From contig JAGVOW010000048.1 of the NCBI GenBank assembly GCA_020052515.1, forward strand, positions 1-43,278: a DNA stretch of 43,278 nt, read 5' to 3'. Positions within the stretch are counted from its first letter, which is position 1. Each line of letters begins with the position of its first letter. The notes beneath the pieces are model-generated. The model was not told the DNA's origin. It worked only from the letters and a program-made list of their open reading frames with translations, and made no database searches. The stretch comes from Brevinematales bacterium. Lineage in GTDB: Bacteria > Spirochaetota > Brevinematia > Brevinematales > JAOACQ01. Positions 32,384 through 40,179 of the stretch are shown here, piece after piece. Made by a program: the position numbers and the translations under genes.

Positions 32384-32850
32384 TACCGCACTCGAATTCT
32401 ATAATTTTCAACCGATCCATTCGTATCGGAATATAGAGCCACTAAATTGGAAGTGTTGGAAATAATTTCTAACTCCAGCTTCATTCCTAAACTCCCTAGA
32501 GAAATTTCTCGAATTTTCTCGTCCTCTCCCTCACTCTTTCGGATAAATTTATTCTGGTCTATTTGATAAGACACTTTCCGGATAGAAAAGTGATTTTCTT
32601 CTTTTAAGAATGGCACTTCCAATTCTATCCTATCCTCCGTCTTTTTAAAAGAAAGAGAATTCTCCAAATCCCTCTGAAGAATATTCTGGATCTGAAATTT
32701 CGCAAAGGCTGGAATCTCCTTCTGATATTTATTCATAAAACGGAAATTATTTAGTAATGACTGAGTAAAAATGAGCAAGATAGCGGTGGTAATCGACAAA
32801 ACTACAAGCATTTCTACTAAGGTGTACCCGGCATTATTTTTTTTCTTCAA
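32383..32850 (-). CDS. Minor pseudopilin, GspJ-like
   Basis: 155 residues from a TTG start at 32850, chosen because AAAGGA lies seven bases upstream and it gives a short basic leader (eight residues, KKKNNAG) before the cleavage site. Longer in-frame ATG starts produce an oversized leader. The mature end GYTLVEMLVVLSITTAILLI has the methylated first residue and Glu5. The body is beta-rich, as in GspJ. It overlaps the preceding gene by 17 bases. GspJ identity is by position and size only. Confidence 0.78.
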   Translation of the reverse strand: MKKKNNAGYTLVEMLVVLSITTAILLIFTQSLLNNFRFMNKYQKEIPAFAKFQIQNILQRDLENSLSFKKTEDRIELEVPFLKEENHFSIRKVSYQIDQNKFIRKSEGEDEKIREISLGSLGMKLELEIISNTSNLVALYSDTNGSVENYRIRVR

Positions 32851-33157
32851 GCCTGATTCCTTTAAAATCCAGTATTTTATTAGTTTTTTCATCGTAAAAC
32901 TCAATAGCAAGCCAATTGATGCCATCCTCTTTCTTTTCTGATCGGAAAAGAATGTTCTGCTGATTCGTCTCTTCTAAATCCAAAAAATACTGCTTTGCAG
33001 TCAATAGAAAAGATGAATAATTCTCCACTCTTTTATTCACGCGCATATTTTCAATGAGCCCCTTCGCGATCACAATGTAGCAGGCACTTATCATCGCCAG
33101 GGTCATCACCACTTCTACGAGAGAAAATCCCTCTTTACCAGTTACCGATATCCGCAT
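32834..33157 (-). CDS. Minor pseudopilin, GspI/GspH-like
   Basis: 107 residues from the ATG at 33157, with GAGGGA four bases upstream. The leader MRISVTGKEG is cleaved before FSLVEVVMTLAMISACY, which has Glu5 of the prepilin motif. The small C-terminal domain fits GspI (about 120 residues). It overlaps gspG by 23 bases in another frame, so translation is coupled. A longer start at 33208 lies inside gspG and would bury the leader. Confidence 0.8.
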   Translation of the reverse strand: MRISVTGKEGFSLVEVVMTLAMISACYIVIAKGLIENMRVNKRVENYSSFLLTAKQYFLDLEETNQQNILFRSEKKEDGINWLAIEFYDEKTNKILDFKGIRLEEKK

Positions 33158-33572
33158 CGTATCCCTCGCCTCCGGCCTTTTTGTCCCTGCCCAGAGAAAA
33201 TAAATCATAAGAATGAGGATTATGGCCCCCCGGGCTTTTGTATTGATAAGGCATCCCCCAAGGGTCTTTCGGCAATTTCGGGCTTTTTAAATAAGGCCCT
33301 CGCCAGTTCGGCGCGTTCTCCGGCTGACTGACTAATTCTTCCAGAGAAACGGGATACCTGCCATTGTCCGATTCATAGAGGTCTATGGCTGTGCCCAAAC
33401 CCGTCTGAATGTCAGTCACCGCGGCCGTTCTCCTGGCTTCCTCAGTACGACCCATAAAGCGGGGCATAATAATCAGCGCAAGCGTGGTCATAATAATAAT
33501 AACAATAATCAGCTCAATCAACGTCACACCCTTTTCGTTGGATAAAAACTTTAGGAATTTTTGCTTTCGCAT
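33135..33572 (-). CDS. gspG: Type II secretion major pseudopilin
   Basis: 145 residues. The leader MRKQKFLKFLSNEKG precedes the mature start VTLIELIIVIIIMTTLALI, with Glu5. The C-terminal domain is typical of GspG: YESDNGRYPVSLEELV, the WRGPYLKS segment, KDPWGMPYQY (calcium-site region), and SYDLFSLGRDKKAGGEG near the end. GGAGGTGG lies upstream of the ATG. It is separated from gspF by a toxin-antitoxin cassette; in most systems the two genes adjoin. Confidence 0.95.
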   Translation of the reverse strand: MRKQKFLKFLSNEKGVTLIELIIVIIIMTTLALIIMPRFMGRTEEARRTAAVTDIQTGLGTAIDLYESDNGRYPVSLEELVSQPENAPNWRGPYLKSPKLPKDPWGMPYQYKSPGGHNPHSYDLFSLGRDKKAGGEGYDADIGNW

Positions 33573-33592
33573 GATAAACCACCTCCAATTTT

Positions 33593-33619
33593 GCCATCGT
33601 GCTGATCGAATAAATCGGC
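33593..33619. repeat. 27-bp direct repeat, copy next to gspG
   Basis: These 27 bases are identical to 34306-34332, which encode the last codons of gspF. The two copies bracket the DUF433/DUF5615 cassette (offset 713 bp) and mark an insertion or duplication event. Confidence 0.92.
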
Positions 33620-33629
33620 TCCGGTAATT

Positions 33630-33983
33630 TCATTCGTAGACTATACATTTCAAGTCCAGAATTAAAAAGCATTTGTTTGATATCGTTTGGTCTATGCAGT
33701 TATTTAAAAACCATTTAAGACGTTCTAATATACTTGCCGCATCAGGTCGTTTCAATGCTATAACAACTATTCCAGAATGAGGTTTTAGCTTTAAATGAAT
33801 TGAGTGAGAAAAATCTTTGTCTGTCGTCAGGAAAATGGCTCCGGCCTTTCTTGCCAATTCAAAGATTATTTCATCCTTCAAACCTTCTTGATCGGTACCT
33901 CGTACATCCAGAACTGCATAGCCTCTATCTGACAATAGATAGGCGGCTTTTTTAGGGAAATTTTCATCCAGAAAAAATTTCAT
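33630..33983 (-). CDS. DUF5615-type PIN-like toxin
   Basis: 117 residues. The start MKFFLDENFPKKAAYLL with its LDEN motif, and LTTDKDFSHSI with TTDKDF, are hallmarks of the DUF5615 PIN-like family, putative ribonucleases paired with DUF433 proteins. The conserved acidic residues (Asp6, Glu7, and the Asp pair in TTDKDF) are present. It overlaps the DUF433 gene by four bases (ATGA). The pair sits inside the type II secretion run and has its own promoter. Confidence 0.88.
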   Translation of the reverse strand: MKFFLDENFPKKAAYLLSDRGYAVLDVRGTDQEGLKDEIIFELARKAGAIFLTTDKDFSHSIHLKLKPHSGIVVIALKRPDAASILERLKWFLNNCIDQTISNKCFLILDLKCIVYE

Positions 33984-34207
33984 GATTTCATCTCAATCGA
34001 ATAAGTTTCAAATTGGGCCAGTTCACTGCCAAACGAGAGCGCCGCCTGAATATCCTCTTTTGTAATATTAGGATAATTATTAACAATATCCTCCATGATT
34101 GCCCCATTGGCAAGATCAGCAAGAATATTACTGACAAGCACTCTTGTCCCCTCAATAACAGGTTTTCCATGACATATTTGAGGATCGATAATAATTCTTC
34201 TGTTCAT
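33980..34207 (-). CDS. DUF433-type antitoxin
   Basis: 75 residues from the ATG at 34207, with GGGGAGGAA six bases upstream. The sequence IIIDPQICHGKPVIEGTRV followed by ILADLANGAIMEDIVNNYP is the DUF433 signature (helical, related to winged-helix DNA binders). It is the usual partner of DUF5615 toxins, and probably binds DNA at its own promoter at 34238-34266. The frame to 34222 adds five residues without support. Confidence 0.88.
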   Translation of the reverse strand: MNRRIIIDPQICHGKPVIEGTRVLVSNILADLANGAIMEDIVNNYPNITKEDIQAALSFGSELAQFETYSIEMKS

Positions 34208-34237
34208 TTGATTCCTCCCCATTCAATGACTGGAAAA

Positions 34238-34266
34238 ATTATAGTGTAAAGAGTGAATAGAGTCAA
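34238..34266 (-). promoter_or_regulatory. Promoter of the DUF433/DUF5615 cassette
   Basis: On the minus strand TTGACT (34266-34261) and TATAAT (34243-34238) are 17 bases apart, one of the strongest promoters in the window. The leader is about 24 bases. Because no terminator follows the toxin gene, it can also drive gspG and the pseudopilin genes. Confidence 0.78.
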
Positions 34267-34298
34267 AAGTTTATAATTTTTATCTGTAACTATTCATT

Positions 34299-35492
34299 TT
34301 ACCGCGCCATCGTGCTGATCGAATAAATCGGCAGAAGCGCGCTCATCACGATAAAACCGATCACCAGCCCAATGGCCAGAATCATAATCGGCTCAATCAA
34401 TACCAGCACTCGCTTTATGTCCTGCGCGGACTTCTCTGATATTCTTTCCTCTATCCCGGCAATGATATCCGAAAGTTTCCCGCTCTTGTCGCCAATGGAA
34501 AGCATCTGCAATGTGCTATTGGAAAAAACGAGCGGCCCTTTTTCTCCCATCTGAATGCCTTCCCCTTTTTTTAAAGAAGCAATAATGTTTTCTATCAAAT
34601 TCTGCAGAACAACGCTTTTCACCACCTGGCTCAAAATTTCTAAAGCGGAATTGAGGTGAATTTTATTTTTCAGCATGAGGCTCAAAGGCTTGAAAAAATC
34701 GATGTTTAACAGCAACCGATAAAGCTCGCCCGCTTTTGGAATCTTCAAAATCCCTATTTCTATGGCCTTCCTTCCTTTTTCTGTCTTCATGTAACGCTGA
34801 ATTAAAAAAATGATCCCAAAAAGAAAAATGATGATCCATACAAAATAATTTTGAACAAAAGAAACCGTCTGCATCAAAGCAATGGTCATATCAGGAAGTT
34901 TTGCGTCAAAGCCTTTAAAAATCTCGAATAATTGAGGAAGAACATACAAAACTAAGTAAAACAAAGTAAACATGCTCAGTCCCATTAAAAAAACAGGGTA
35001 ATAAAGCGAAGATAAAATATTTTCCCTGAGTTCCACATTCTTACGGGTGTAGGATTGAAGCTGTTTCAGGACTTCCTTAAGCTTTCCTGTTTCTTCCCCC
35101 ACCCGGACCATAGCGCTATATAAAGAGGGAAACAAAGGAAAACTCATAATCGTCTGATAAAACGATTTGCCCTTTTTCAGTTCCACAATCATTTCTTTTA
35201 ATACATTTTTCATATAAGCTGTCCGCTCTTCTTGAAAGAGTATCTCCAGCGAATTTACCAGCGGAATGCCGGCGGAAAGCATATTGGCCAATGATTCTGT
35301 AAAATCCGCCACAATTTTATCTTTATTAAAGACGATGTGAGAGAGAAAAACGGAGTCTTTCAGCGGCTTTAATGAAAGAACAAATTTGCCTTCTTTTTGA
35401 AGAATGTCCAGCGCCTCTTTTTCGGAGAGGGCGGGAAGAACCCCTTTTGTTTTAATACCGTTTTTATCTACTTCCACATACTGCCACTTCAT
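34299..35492 (-). CDS. gspF: Type II secretion inner-membrane platform protein
   Basis: 397 residues, normal for GspF. It has an N-terminal strand-rich part, two GspF helical domains (about 65-190 and 265-390), and three membrane helices (about 165-190, 215-240, 370-392). Motifs: LANMLSAGIPLVNSLEIL, MVRVGEETGKLKEVL and LSIGDKSGKLSDI. It anchors the ATPase and the growing pseudopilus. The start forms an ATGA overlap with gspE. Its last nine codons are repeated exactly at 33593-33619, beyond the toxin-antitoxin insert. Confidence 0.95.
   Translation of the reverse strand: MKWQYVEVDKNGIKTKGVLPALSEKEALDILQKEGKFVLSLKPLKDSVFLSHIVFNKDKIVADFTESLANMLSAGIPLVNSLEILFQEERTAYMKNVLKEMIVELKKGKSFYQTIMSFPLFPSLYSAMVRVGEETGKLKEVLKQLQSYTRKNVELRENILSSLYYPVFLMGLSMFTLFYLVLYVLPQLFEIFKGFDAKLPDMTIALMQTVSFVQNYFVWIIIFLFGIIFLIQRYMKTEKGRKAIEIGILKIPKAGELYRLLLNIDFFKPLSLMLKNKIHLNSALEILSQVVKSVVLQNLIENIIASLKKGEGIQMGEKGPLVFSNSTLQMLSIGDKSGKLSDIIAGIEERISEKSAQDIKRVLVLIEPIMILAIGLVIGFIVMSALLPIYSISTMAR
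34306..34332. repeat. 27-bp direct repeat, copy at the end of gspF
   Basis: This copy lies within the final codons of gspF (IYSISTMA region) and is the likely source of the identical copy at 33593-33619. Confidence 0.92.
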
Positions 35493-36919
35493 ACTTCCAC
35501 CACCCGGCTCAATTCTTCCAGGGTTGTAAAGTCCTGCAAAACCTTGCTCACAGCGTCCTGTTTGAGGGTAAAGAAGCCTTCGCTTTTCGCAATGTCTTTG
35601 ATTTCCTTAGCTGACGTACCCTTCAAAATAGCCTGCTGTATGGGCTCACTGATCTTTAGTACCTCAAAGATTGCCGTCCTGCCTTTGTAGCCCGTATTGC
35701 CGCAGGTTTTACAGCCTGCCCCATGGTAAAAGGTTTTCTTGTTTTCCATGCCGAATTTTTCTATCCATCTCTTTTCCGGTTGATAAGCCGTCTTGCAGTC
35801 CGTACAAATCTTCCTCGCGAGCCTCTGGGCAATAATGACTTTCAGGGCCGGCGCTAAAAGATAATTCTCGACTCCTAAATCCATCATTCTATTGACAGCG
35901 GCAATACTGTCATTGGTATGCAGGGTAGAAAGCACCAGATGCCCGGTCAGGGCGGCCTGAATGCCGATTTTCGCGGTCTCCTGGTCCCGCATTTCTCCCA
36001 CCATCATAATATCAGGGTCCTGTCGAAGAATGGAACGCAGGCCCGCCGCGAAAGTCAGTTCTATATCCGGATTGACATGGATCTGATTAATGCCATGGAT
36101 TTGATACTCTATCGGGTCTTCAATAGTAATAATTTTGCTCTTACCGTCATTCAATTCCTGCAGAAAAGCGTAAAGCGTTGTGGACTTTCCGCTTCCTGTA
36201 GGGCCGGTCACCAATATCAAGCCTTGATGAAGAGAGAGAATGTCTTTTATTTTCTCCTCTTCTTTTTCTTCCCACCCCAGGTCTTCTATGCGGATGAGCC
36301 CTTTCCTTTTATTGAGGATACGAATTACAACGCTTTCCCCGTACAAAGTAGGCACTGTGGAAATTCTGAAATCCACTGACTCATCATTCTTCTCCAGATT
36401 ATAGCGGCCATCCTGCGGCAAACGGCGCTGAGCGATGTCCAATCCGCTTAACAATTTTATCCTCGAAACAATAGCGTTGTAAAAGGCCTTGTGAGGCGAG
36501 GGGTATTCTTGTAAAACACCGTCCAGCCGAAGCCGGATATTGATACTTCCCTCAAAAGCCTCAATGTGAATATCACTGGCATTTTTTTGAATAGCGTCTT
36601 CGAAAAGTAAATTAACAAATTGAATGATGGGCTCTCTGTTCACCAGATCATCCATATTTTCCAGGTCCGCCTGGCTATCTGAGAGATTAAAAGAAGAATT
36701 GAGGGTTTCAACTGCCGACAGCACTGTCTTTTCTTGAACTTTCCCAGGCTGCTCAGCCGCTTTCCTCTTTTGAAATTTCACGAATTTATGGGTGAGAACA
36801 GTTAAATATTGCTCCATTTCCAGGCCAGGCTCTTTTTCTCCCTCGAGATAAATAAAATCCTTGTCCTCATCCTGGATAGAAAGCTGGTAATTTTCGTACA
36901 ATTCTTCACTTATGCCCAT
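35489..36919 (-). CDS. gspE: Type II secretion ATPase
   Basis: 476 residues. A short N-terminal domain is followed by the ATPase core with Walker A GPTGSGKSTT (about residue 240), the Asp box IIIEDPIEYQ-like segment (IITIEDPIEYQ), Walker B DPDIMMVGEMRD, and the His box TGHLVLSTLHTND. Near the C-terminus two CxxC pairs (CTDCKTAY and CKTCGNTGYKG) form the zinc-binding domain found in GspE and PilB. It powers pseudopilus assembly from the cytoplasm. The start overlaps gspD by 14 bases, and the end overlaps gspF as ATGA. Confidence 0.96.
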   Translation of the reverse strand: MGISEELYENYQLSIQDEDKDFIYLEGEKEPGLEMEQYLTVLTHKFVKFQKRKAAEQPGKVQEKTVLSAVETLNSSFNLSDSQADLENMDDLVNREPIIQFVNLLFEDAIQKNASDIHIEAFEGSINIRLRLDGVLQEYPSPHKAFYNAIVSRIKLLSGLDIAQRRLPQDGRYNLEKNDESVDFRISTVPTLYGESVVIRILNKRKGLIRIEDLGWEEKEEEKIKDILSLHQGLILVTGPTGSGKSTTLYAFLQELNDGKSKIITIEDPIEYQIHGINQIHVNPDIELTFAAGLRSILRQDPDIMMVGEMRDQETAKIGIQAALTGHLVLSTLHTNDSIAAVNRMMDLGVENYLLAPALKVIIAQRLARKICTDCKTAYQPEKRWIEKFGMENKKTFYHGAGCKTCGNTGYKGRTAIFEVLKISEPIQQAILKGTSAKEIKDIAKSEGFFTLKQDAVSKVLQDFTTLEELSRVVEV

Positions 36920-39083
36920 TGGTAAACTCTCTGTTTATTTCTTTGAGTTGTTCTGGTGTAAAAGAAGGTGTTTGTTTTATTTCCTCTTCTTTTACTCTAC
37001 TTAAATCTTGAGAAGAAACGACCACATAAGGCGTAATAAAAAGCACCAGCTCTGTCTTTTCTTTTTTCTTGGTTTCACTCTTAAATAAATACCCTAAAAT
37101 CGGTATTCTGCCCAGAAACGGAATTTCGTTCGCGTCTACCGTTTCCTTTGTGCTCATCAGCCCGCCCAGGACAGCCGTCTGATTGTCCCCGGCCATAATA
37201 GTAGAGCGAATCTCCCTGGTAATAATATTAGGATAATCTACATTGCCGCTCGCTTCGATATCATTTACTTCCTGTGTCACGTCCAGAGTCACGGTTTTTT
37301 CATCGTTTATCTGCGGCTTCACAGTCAGCTTCAATCCCACATCGCGGTACTCGGCTTTTTTACTGGTGGTTATATTATTTTGATCCGCCCCTGTAATGGA
37401 TATTGTCTCTGTAATAAAAGCTACTTTTTTTCCAATATTAATGACGGCTTCTTTGTTGTCCAGCGTGAGGATGTGAGGGGTAGAAAGAACATTCACGGTG
37501 CCCAGAGTACCCAGAGCGTTGAGAATAAAGTTGAGCCCGGTGGATTGAACCGTAAACCCGGACGTCGGCGCCGTACCGAACTGCTGAAGTATTTTAATAG
37601 GCGGAATAGCACCATTGGCAATATTCTGAGGAAGATTCACAATCTGATTCCAATCCACACCGACTTTAGATTGATCGGAAAAGGAGACTTCAACAATCAA
37701 TACCTTAATAAGCACCTGGGAAAGTTTTTTATCCAGCTCGTTTAAAAGCTTTCCCAAATCATAAATTCTCTCGCTGGGAGCGCTGACTACAATACAGTTG
37801 ATATTTTTCTCGGCATAAAAAACCGCCGGCTGTTTATCGCCATAAGAGCTGGAATAAATAGACTTAAATATCTGAACGATATCATCGGCCTTTTGATTCT
37901 GAAGCTGGAAAACCTTTGTCGCCACTTCTCCTGCTTTGTAACCGGTGTCTTTTATTTCTCTCTCAAAGACATTTACCACTTCCATGATTTTTTTATAATC
38001 CTCATCCAAGCCAATAAAAATAAGGGAATTCCTCTCCGGAAACTCCATCACCCGAGTCTCCGGATTCAGCGGCATTGCTTCTTTCTTCATCTGTTGTGTG
38101 CCTTCACGCCTCCAGTTGTTCTCCTGTACAGGCTGGCCCAGCACAAATATCTGATTGATCAGCTCAATCATTTTTTTAGGGTTTAAATATTTCAAGGGAA
38201 TAATCATTAATTTATTATTATTCAAGTTATTATTGCCAGCGGCAGGCAGAATTTCAATATCAATTTTTTTGATGAAATTTTTGAGATTCTCAATTTCCTC
38301 CTTTCCGCCGATAGCGATAAAAGCGTTTGCTTCGCTCATCTTGATCAGCTTGAGCGTAGGTTCTTTTCGAATCCCGCCGCTGCGAGGAGAAATTTTCTGC
38401 ATAGCCGGGTTCGCCGTGTCAATAATTTTCAAGTCATTGAACCCATCCAGGATAATACTCTCCATTTTATCAACTGAAATGTGCTTAAGATAAATGATTT
38501 CAGAATCCTTCCCCTGAGAAACTTCCTGTTTATCCAATTCTTTAATCAATTGAAACACTTTCTTTATGTTGGAAGCCGCGTCTGTAATAATAATTTTATT
38601 CATCGCCTGATTGATAGAAATTTTCCCATAGAGGGAAACAAATGGGCGAATATTGTTAATAATAGACTCGGCATTGACAACTTTCAGTGTAATAATGTAA
38701 GTAATGATCTGCGCGCCGTCCGCGAGCTTGCTGATGTCCTCATCGGTACGGATCTCTGTTTTGATCTGCTCCTGCGAAAGAGGCACAACGGTGAGAATAT
38801 TATTCTGCCTTTCTATAGTGTAGCCCAGATCCCGTAAAGTAGAATAAAGAATAGCAATAATCTGCTCTTTCGAGAGTTCCTCTTTATTTATAATAGTAAC
38901 ATTGCCTTTGAGATTTGGATTCGGGATAATGGTCATCCCAGTAATATCACTTACATAATTCAACACACTGCTGATATTCGCGTTCTGGAATTCCATAAGC
39001 CTGTATTTTTTTTCTCCCGCCTGCTGGGAAAAACTAAATAGGAAAAGATTCATAGCTATCAAAATCAATAAAACTTTCTTCAT
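36906..39083 (-). CDS. gspD: Type II secretion secretin
   Basis: 725 residues from the ATG at 39083 (AAGGAGA nine bases upstream; an ATG two codons earlier is only three bases from it). A signal peptide (to about residue 20) precedes N0-N3 domains (about 30-455), which include an LKYLNPKKMIELI unit and an internal low-complexity stretch near 295-310 (PAAGNNNLNNN). The secretin core follows with VLSTPHILTLDN, the VPFLGRIPILGYLF-like EIPFLGRIPILGYLF and ELVLFITPYVV. It forms the outer-membrane channel. No separate pilotin gene was seen. Confidence 0.96.
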   Translation of the reverse strand: MKKVLLILIAMNLFLFSFSQQAGEKKYRLMEFQNANISSVLNYVSDITGMTIIPNPNLKGNVTIINKEELSKEQIIAILYSTLRDLGYTIERQNNILTVVPLSQEQIKTEIRTDEDISKLADGAQIITYIITLKVVNAESIINNIRPFVSLYGKISINQAMNKIIITDAASNIKKVFQLIKELDKQEVSQGKDSEIIYLKHISVDKMESIILDGFNDLKIIDTANPAMQKISPRSGGIRKEPTLKLIKMSEANAFIAIGGKEEIENLKNFIKKIDIEILPAAGNNNLNNNKLMIIPLKYLNPKKMIELINQIFVLGQPVQENNWRREGTQQMKKEAMPLNPETRVMEFPERNSLIFIGLDEDYKKIMEVVNVFEREIKDTGYKAGEVATKVFQLQNQKADDIVQIFKSIYSSSYGDKQPAVFYAEKNINCIVVSAPSERIYDLGKLLNELDKKLSQVLIKVLIVEVSFSDQSKVGVDWNQIVNLPQNIANGAIPPIKILQQFGTAPTSGFTVQSTGLNFILNALGTLGTVNVLSTPHILTLDNKEAVINIGKKVAFITETISITGADQNNITTSKKAEYRDVGLKLTVKPQINDEKTVTLDVTQEVNDIEASGNVDYPNIITREIRSTIMAGDNQTAVLGGLMSTKETVDANEIPFLGRIPILGYLFKSETKKKEKTELVLFITPYVVVSSQDLSRVKEEEIKQTPSFTPEQLKEINREFTNGHK

Positions 39084-39097
39084 AAACATACATCTCC

Positions 39098-39571
39098 TTA
39101 TTTCTTCCCCAGCTTCAAAACAACTTTTTCCCCGTTTTCACCTACTATTTCCGCTTCACTATCCCGTATTTTCTTAACCAGCCATCCCCTCGCCTTCTGC
39201 CCTTCCTGCACATAATAATAGTTCCCGGAGGCGTCCTCAACAGAAGCCTTATATACCCCTTTCACCTTGCCTGTGCCGGTCAAATAGAGTTTTACCATTA
39301 CCGGCCTGCGTTCCCCAGATGCAGCTTTTTCCTGGTAAAACAAATCAGAAGAAAGGAAAAGAACTTCTCCCTTGTTTCCAGTAACCGCGTGGCTGCCTTC
39401 TGCCGAAAAAACGCCTGAATCCCGGGGAGAATTCATTTGATAAATAGAAATTCCCAGAACCGCGCATAAAACAAAGCCCGCCAAAAAAAGGCCTGCCAGC
39501 CATTTTTTATCCAACAGAAAAAGCGCAAATGTCTGATAAAGATTACTTCCCCATATTCTGATTTTTTCCAT
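39098..39571 (-). CDS. GspC-like / PilP-like assembly protein
   Basis: 157 residues. A cytoplasmic start (MEKIRIWGSNLYQ) leads into one membrane helix (about 26-48), then a linker and a small beta domain (about 85-157) that ends VKKIRDSEAEIVGENGEKV then VLKL, a pattern typical of the HR domain of GspC and of PilP. It lies directly before gspD, as gspC does, and would join inner membrane to secretin. No PDZ domain is present. Its ribosome site AAAGGA is just downstream of a MITE-like insertion. Confidence 0.72.
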   Translation of the reverse strand: MEKIRIWGSNLYQTFALFLLDKKWLAGLFLAGFVLCAVLGISIYQMNSPRDSGVFSAEGSHAVTGNKGEVLFLSSDLFYQEKAASGERRPVMVKLYLTGTGKVKGVYKASVEDASGNYYYVQEGQKARGWLVKKIRDSEAEIVGENGEKVVLKLGKK

Positions 39572-39583
39572 TTTTTATCCTTT

Positions 39584-39686
39584 TATACTAAAACAAAATT
39601 GGTTTGCCGGAAAAACAACGCTCAAACCCTTGTAAAATCTATATACTGTTTCAACTTATTTTGCAAACCAATTTTGTTTTAGTATA
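39584..39686. mobile_element. 103-bp MITE-like element with 24-bp perfect terminal inverted repeats
   Basis: The arms 39584-39607 and 39663-39686 are exact inverse complements, starting TATACTAAAAC, around a 55-base AT-rich centre with no ORF. The outer TA dinucleotides could be a TA target duplication, as made by IS630/Tc1-mariner-type transposases. The element supplies the last codons and stop of the upstream GspM-like gene. Removing it with one TA would leave that gene ending a few bases before the GspC-like ATG, a natural operon join. Confidence 0.75.
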
Positions 39687-40179
39687 ACACCTGAATTATT
39701 CCCTCAAAATGATAATCCGAACCCTTCAAAAACTGAATATCCACTTTCTGAAAAAAAGTGAGAAAATCCATTTTTTCCAATTTTAAAATAAAGTCCAGAA
39801 TTTTCTGGATATTCCCTGTCGATTCAAAATGAACCAGAAAGGCCCTGTCTGTGTTTTCTGTCTTCTTCAATTTTAAGAGCCCCAGCTGACTCTCTTCCGC
39901 GGCCCGCATAAGAATGTTCAAGAAATCTGAAGTCTTTCCCTTAAATAAATCCTTCTGCCATTCTTTGTGAAGCGTGTAATTTCTCAAATAGGCAAGGGTC
40001 TTAAGGCCTTCCTCTGTCTTTAATGCCAGCTCTTCACTATAGTTCCTCATAGGAGATAAAATCAGACGATCGGCCAGCAGGAAAGAAAAAATTACTGCCC
40101 CAATCAGGAAGAGCCATTTTTCCCTCGCGTTCAGACTTTTGAGCTTATCTTTTAATCTGGAAAACAATCCGCTTTTCAT
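39679..40179 (-). CDS. GspM-like assembly protein
   Basis: 166 residues from the ATG at 40179 (AAGGTGG eight bases upstream; the GTG at 40191 lacks a site). A basic cytoplasmic start with LNAREKWLFLIGAVIFSFLL, one membrane helix (about residues 22-42), and a periplasmic ferredoxin-like domain are as in GspM/PilO. It overlaps the GspL-like gene by 35 bases. Its final residues Leu-Tyr and stop lie in the arm of the MITE-like element; before that insertion it would have ended within a few codons of the same place. Confidence 0.75.
   Translation of the reverse strand: MKSGLFSRLKDKLKSLNAREKWLFLIGAVIFSFLLADRLILSPMRNYSEELALKTEEGLKTLAYLRNYTLHKEWQKDLFKGKTSDFLNILMRAAEESQLGLLKLKKTENTDRAFLVHFESTGNIQKILDFILKLEKMDFLTFFQKVDIQFLKGSDYHFEGIIQVLY

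Noticed and set aside
33579-34340. Insertion sequence between gspF and gspG
   Set aside because: No transposase and no terminal inverted repeats; the content is a toxin-antitoxin pair with direct repeats only.
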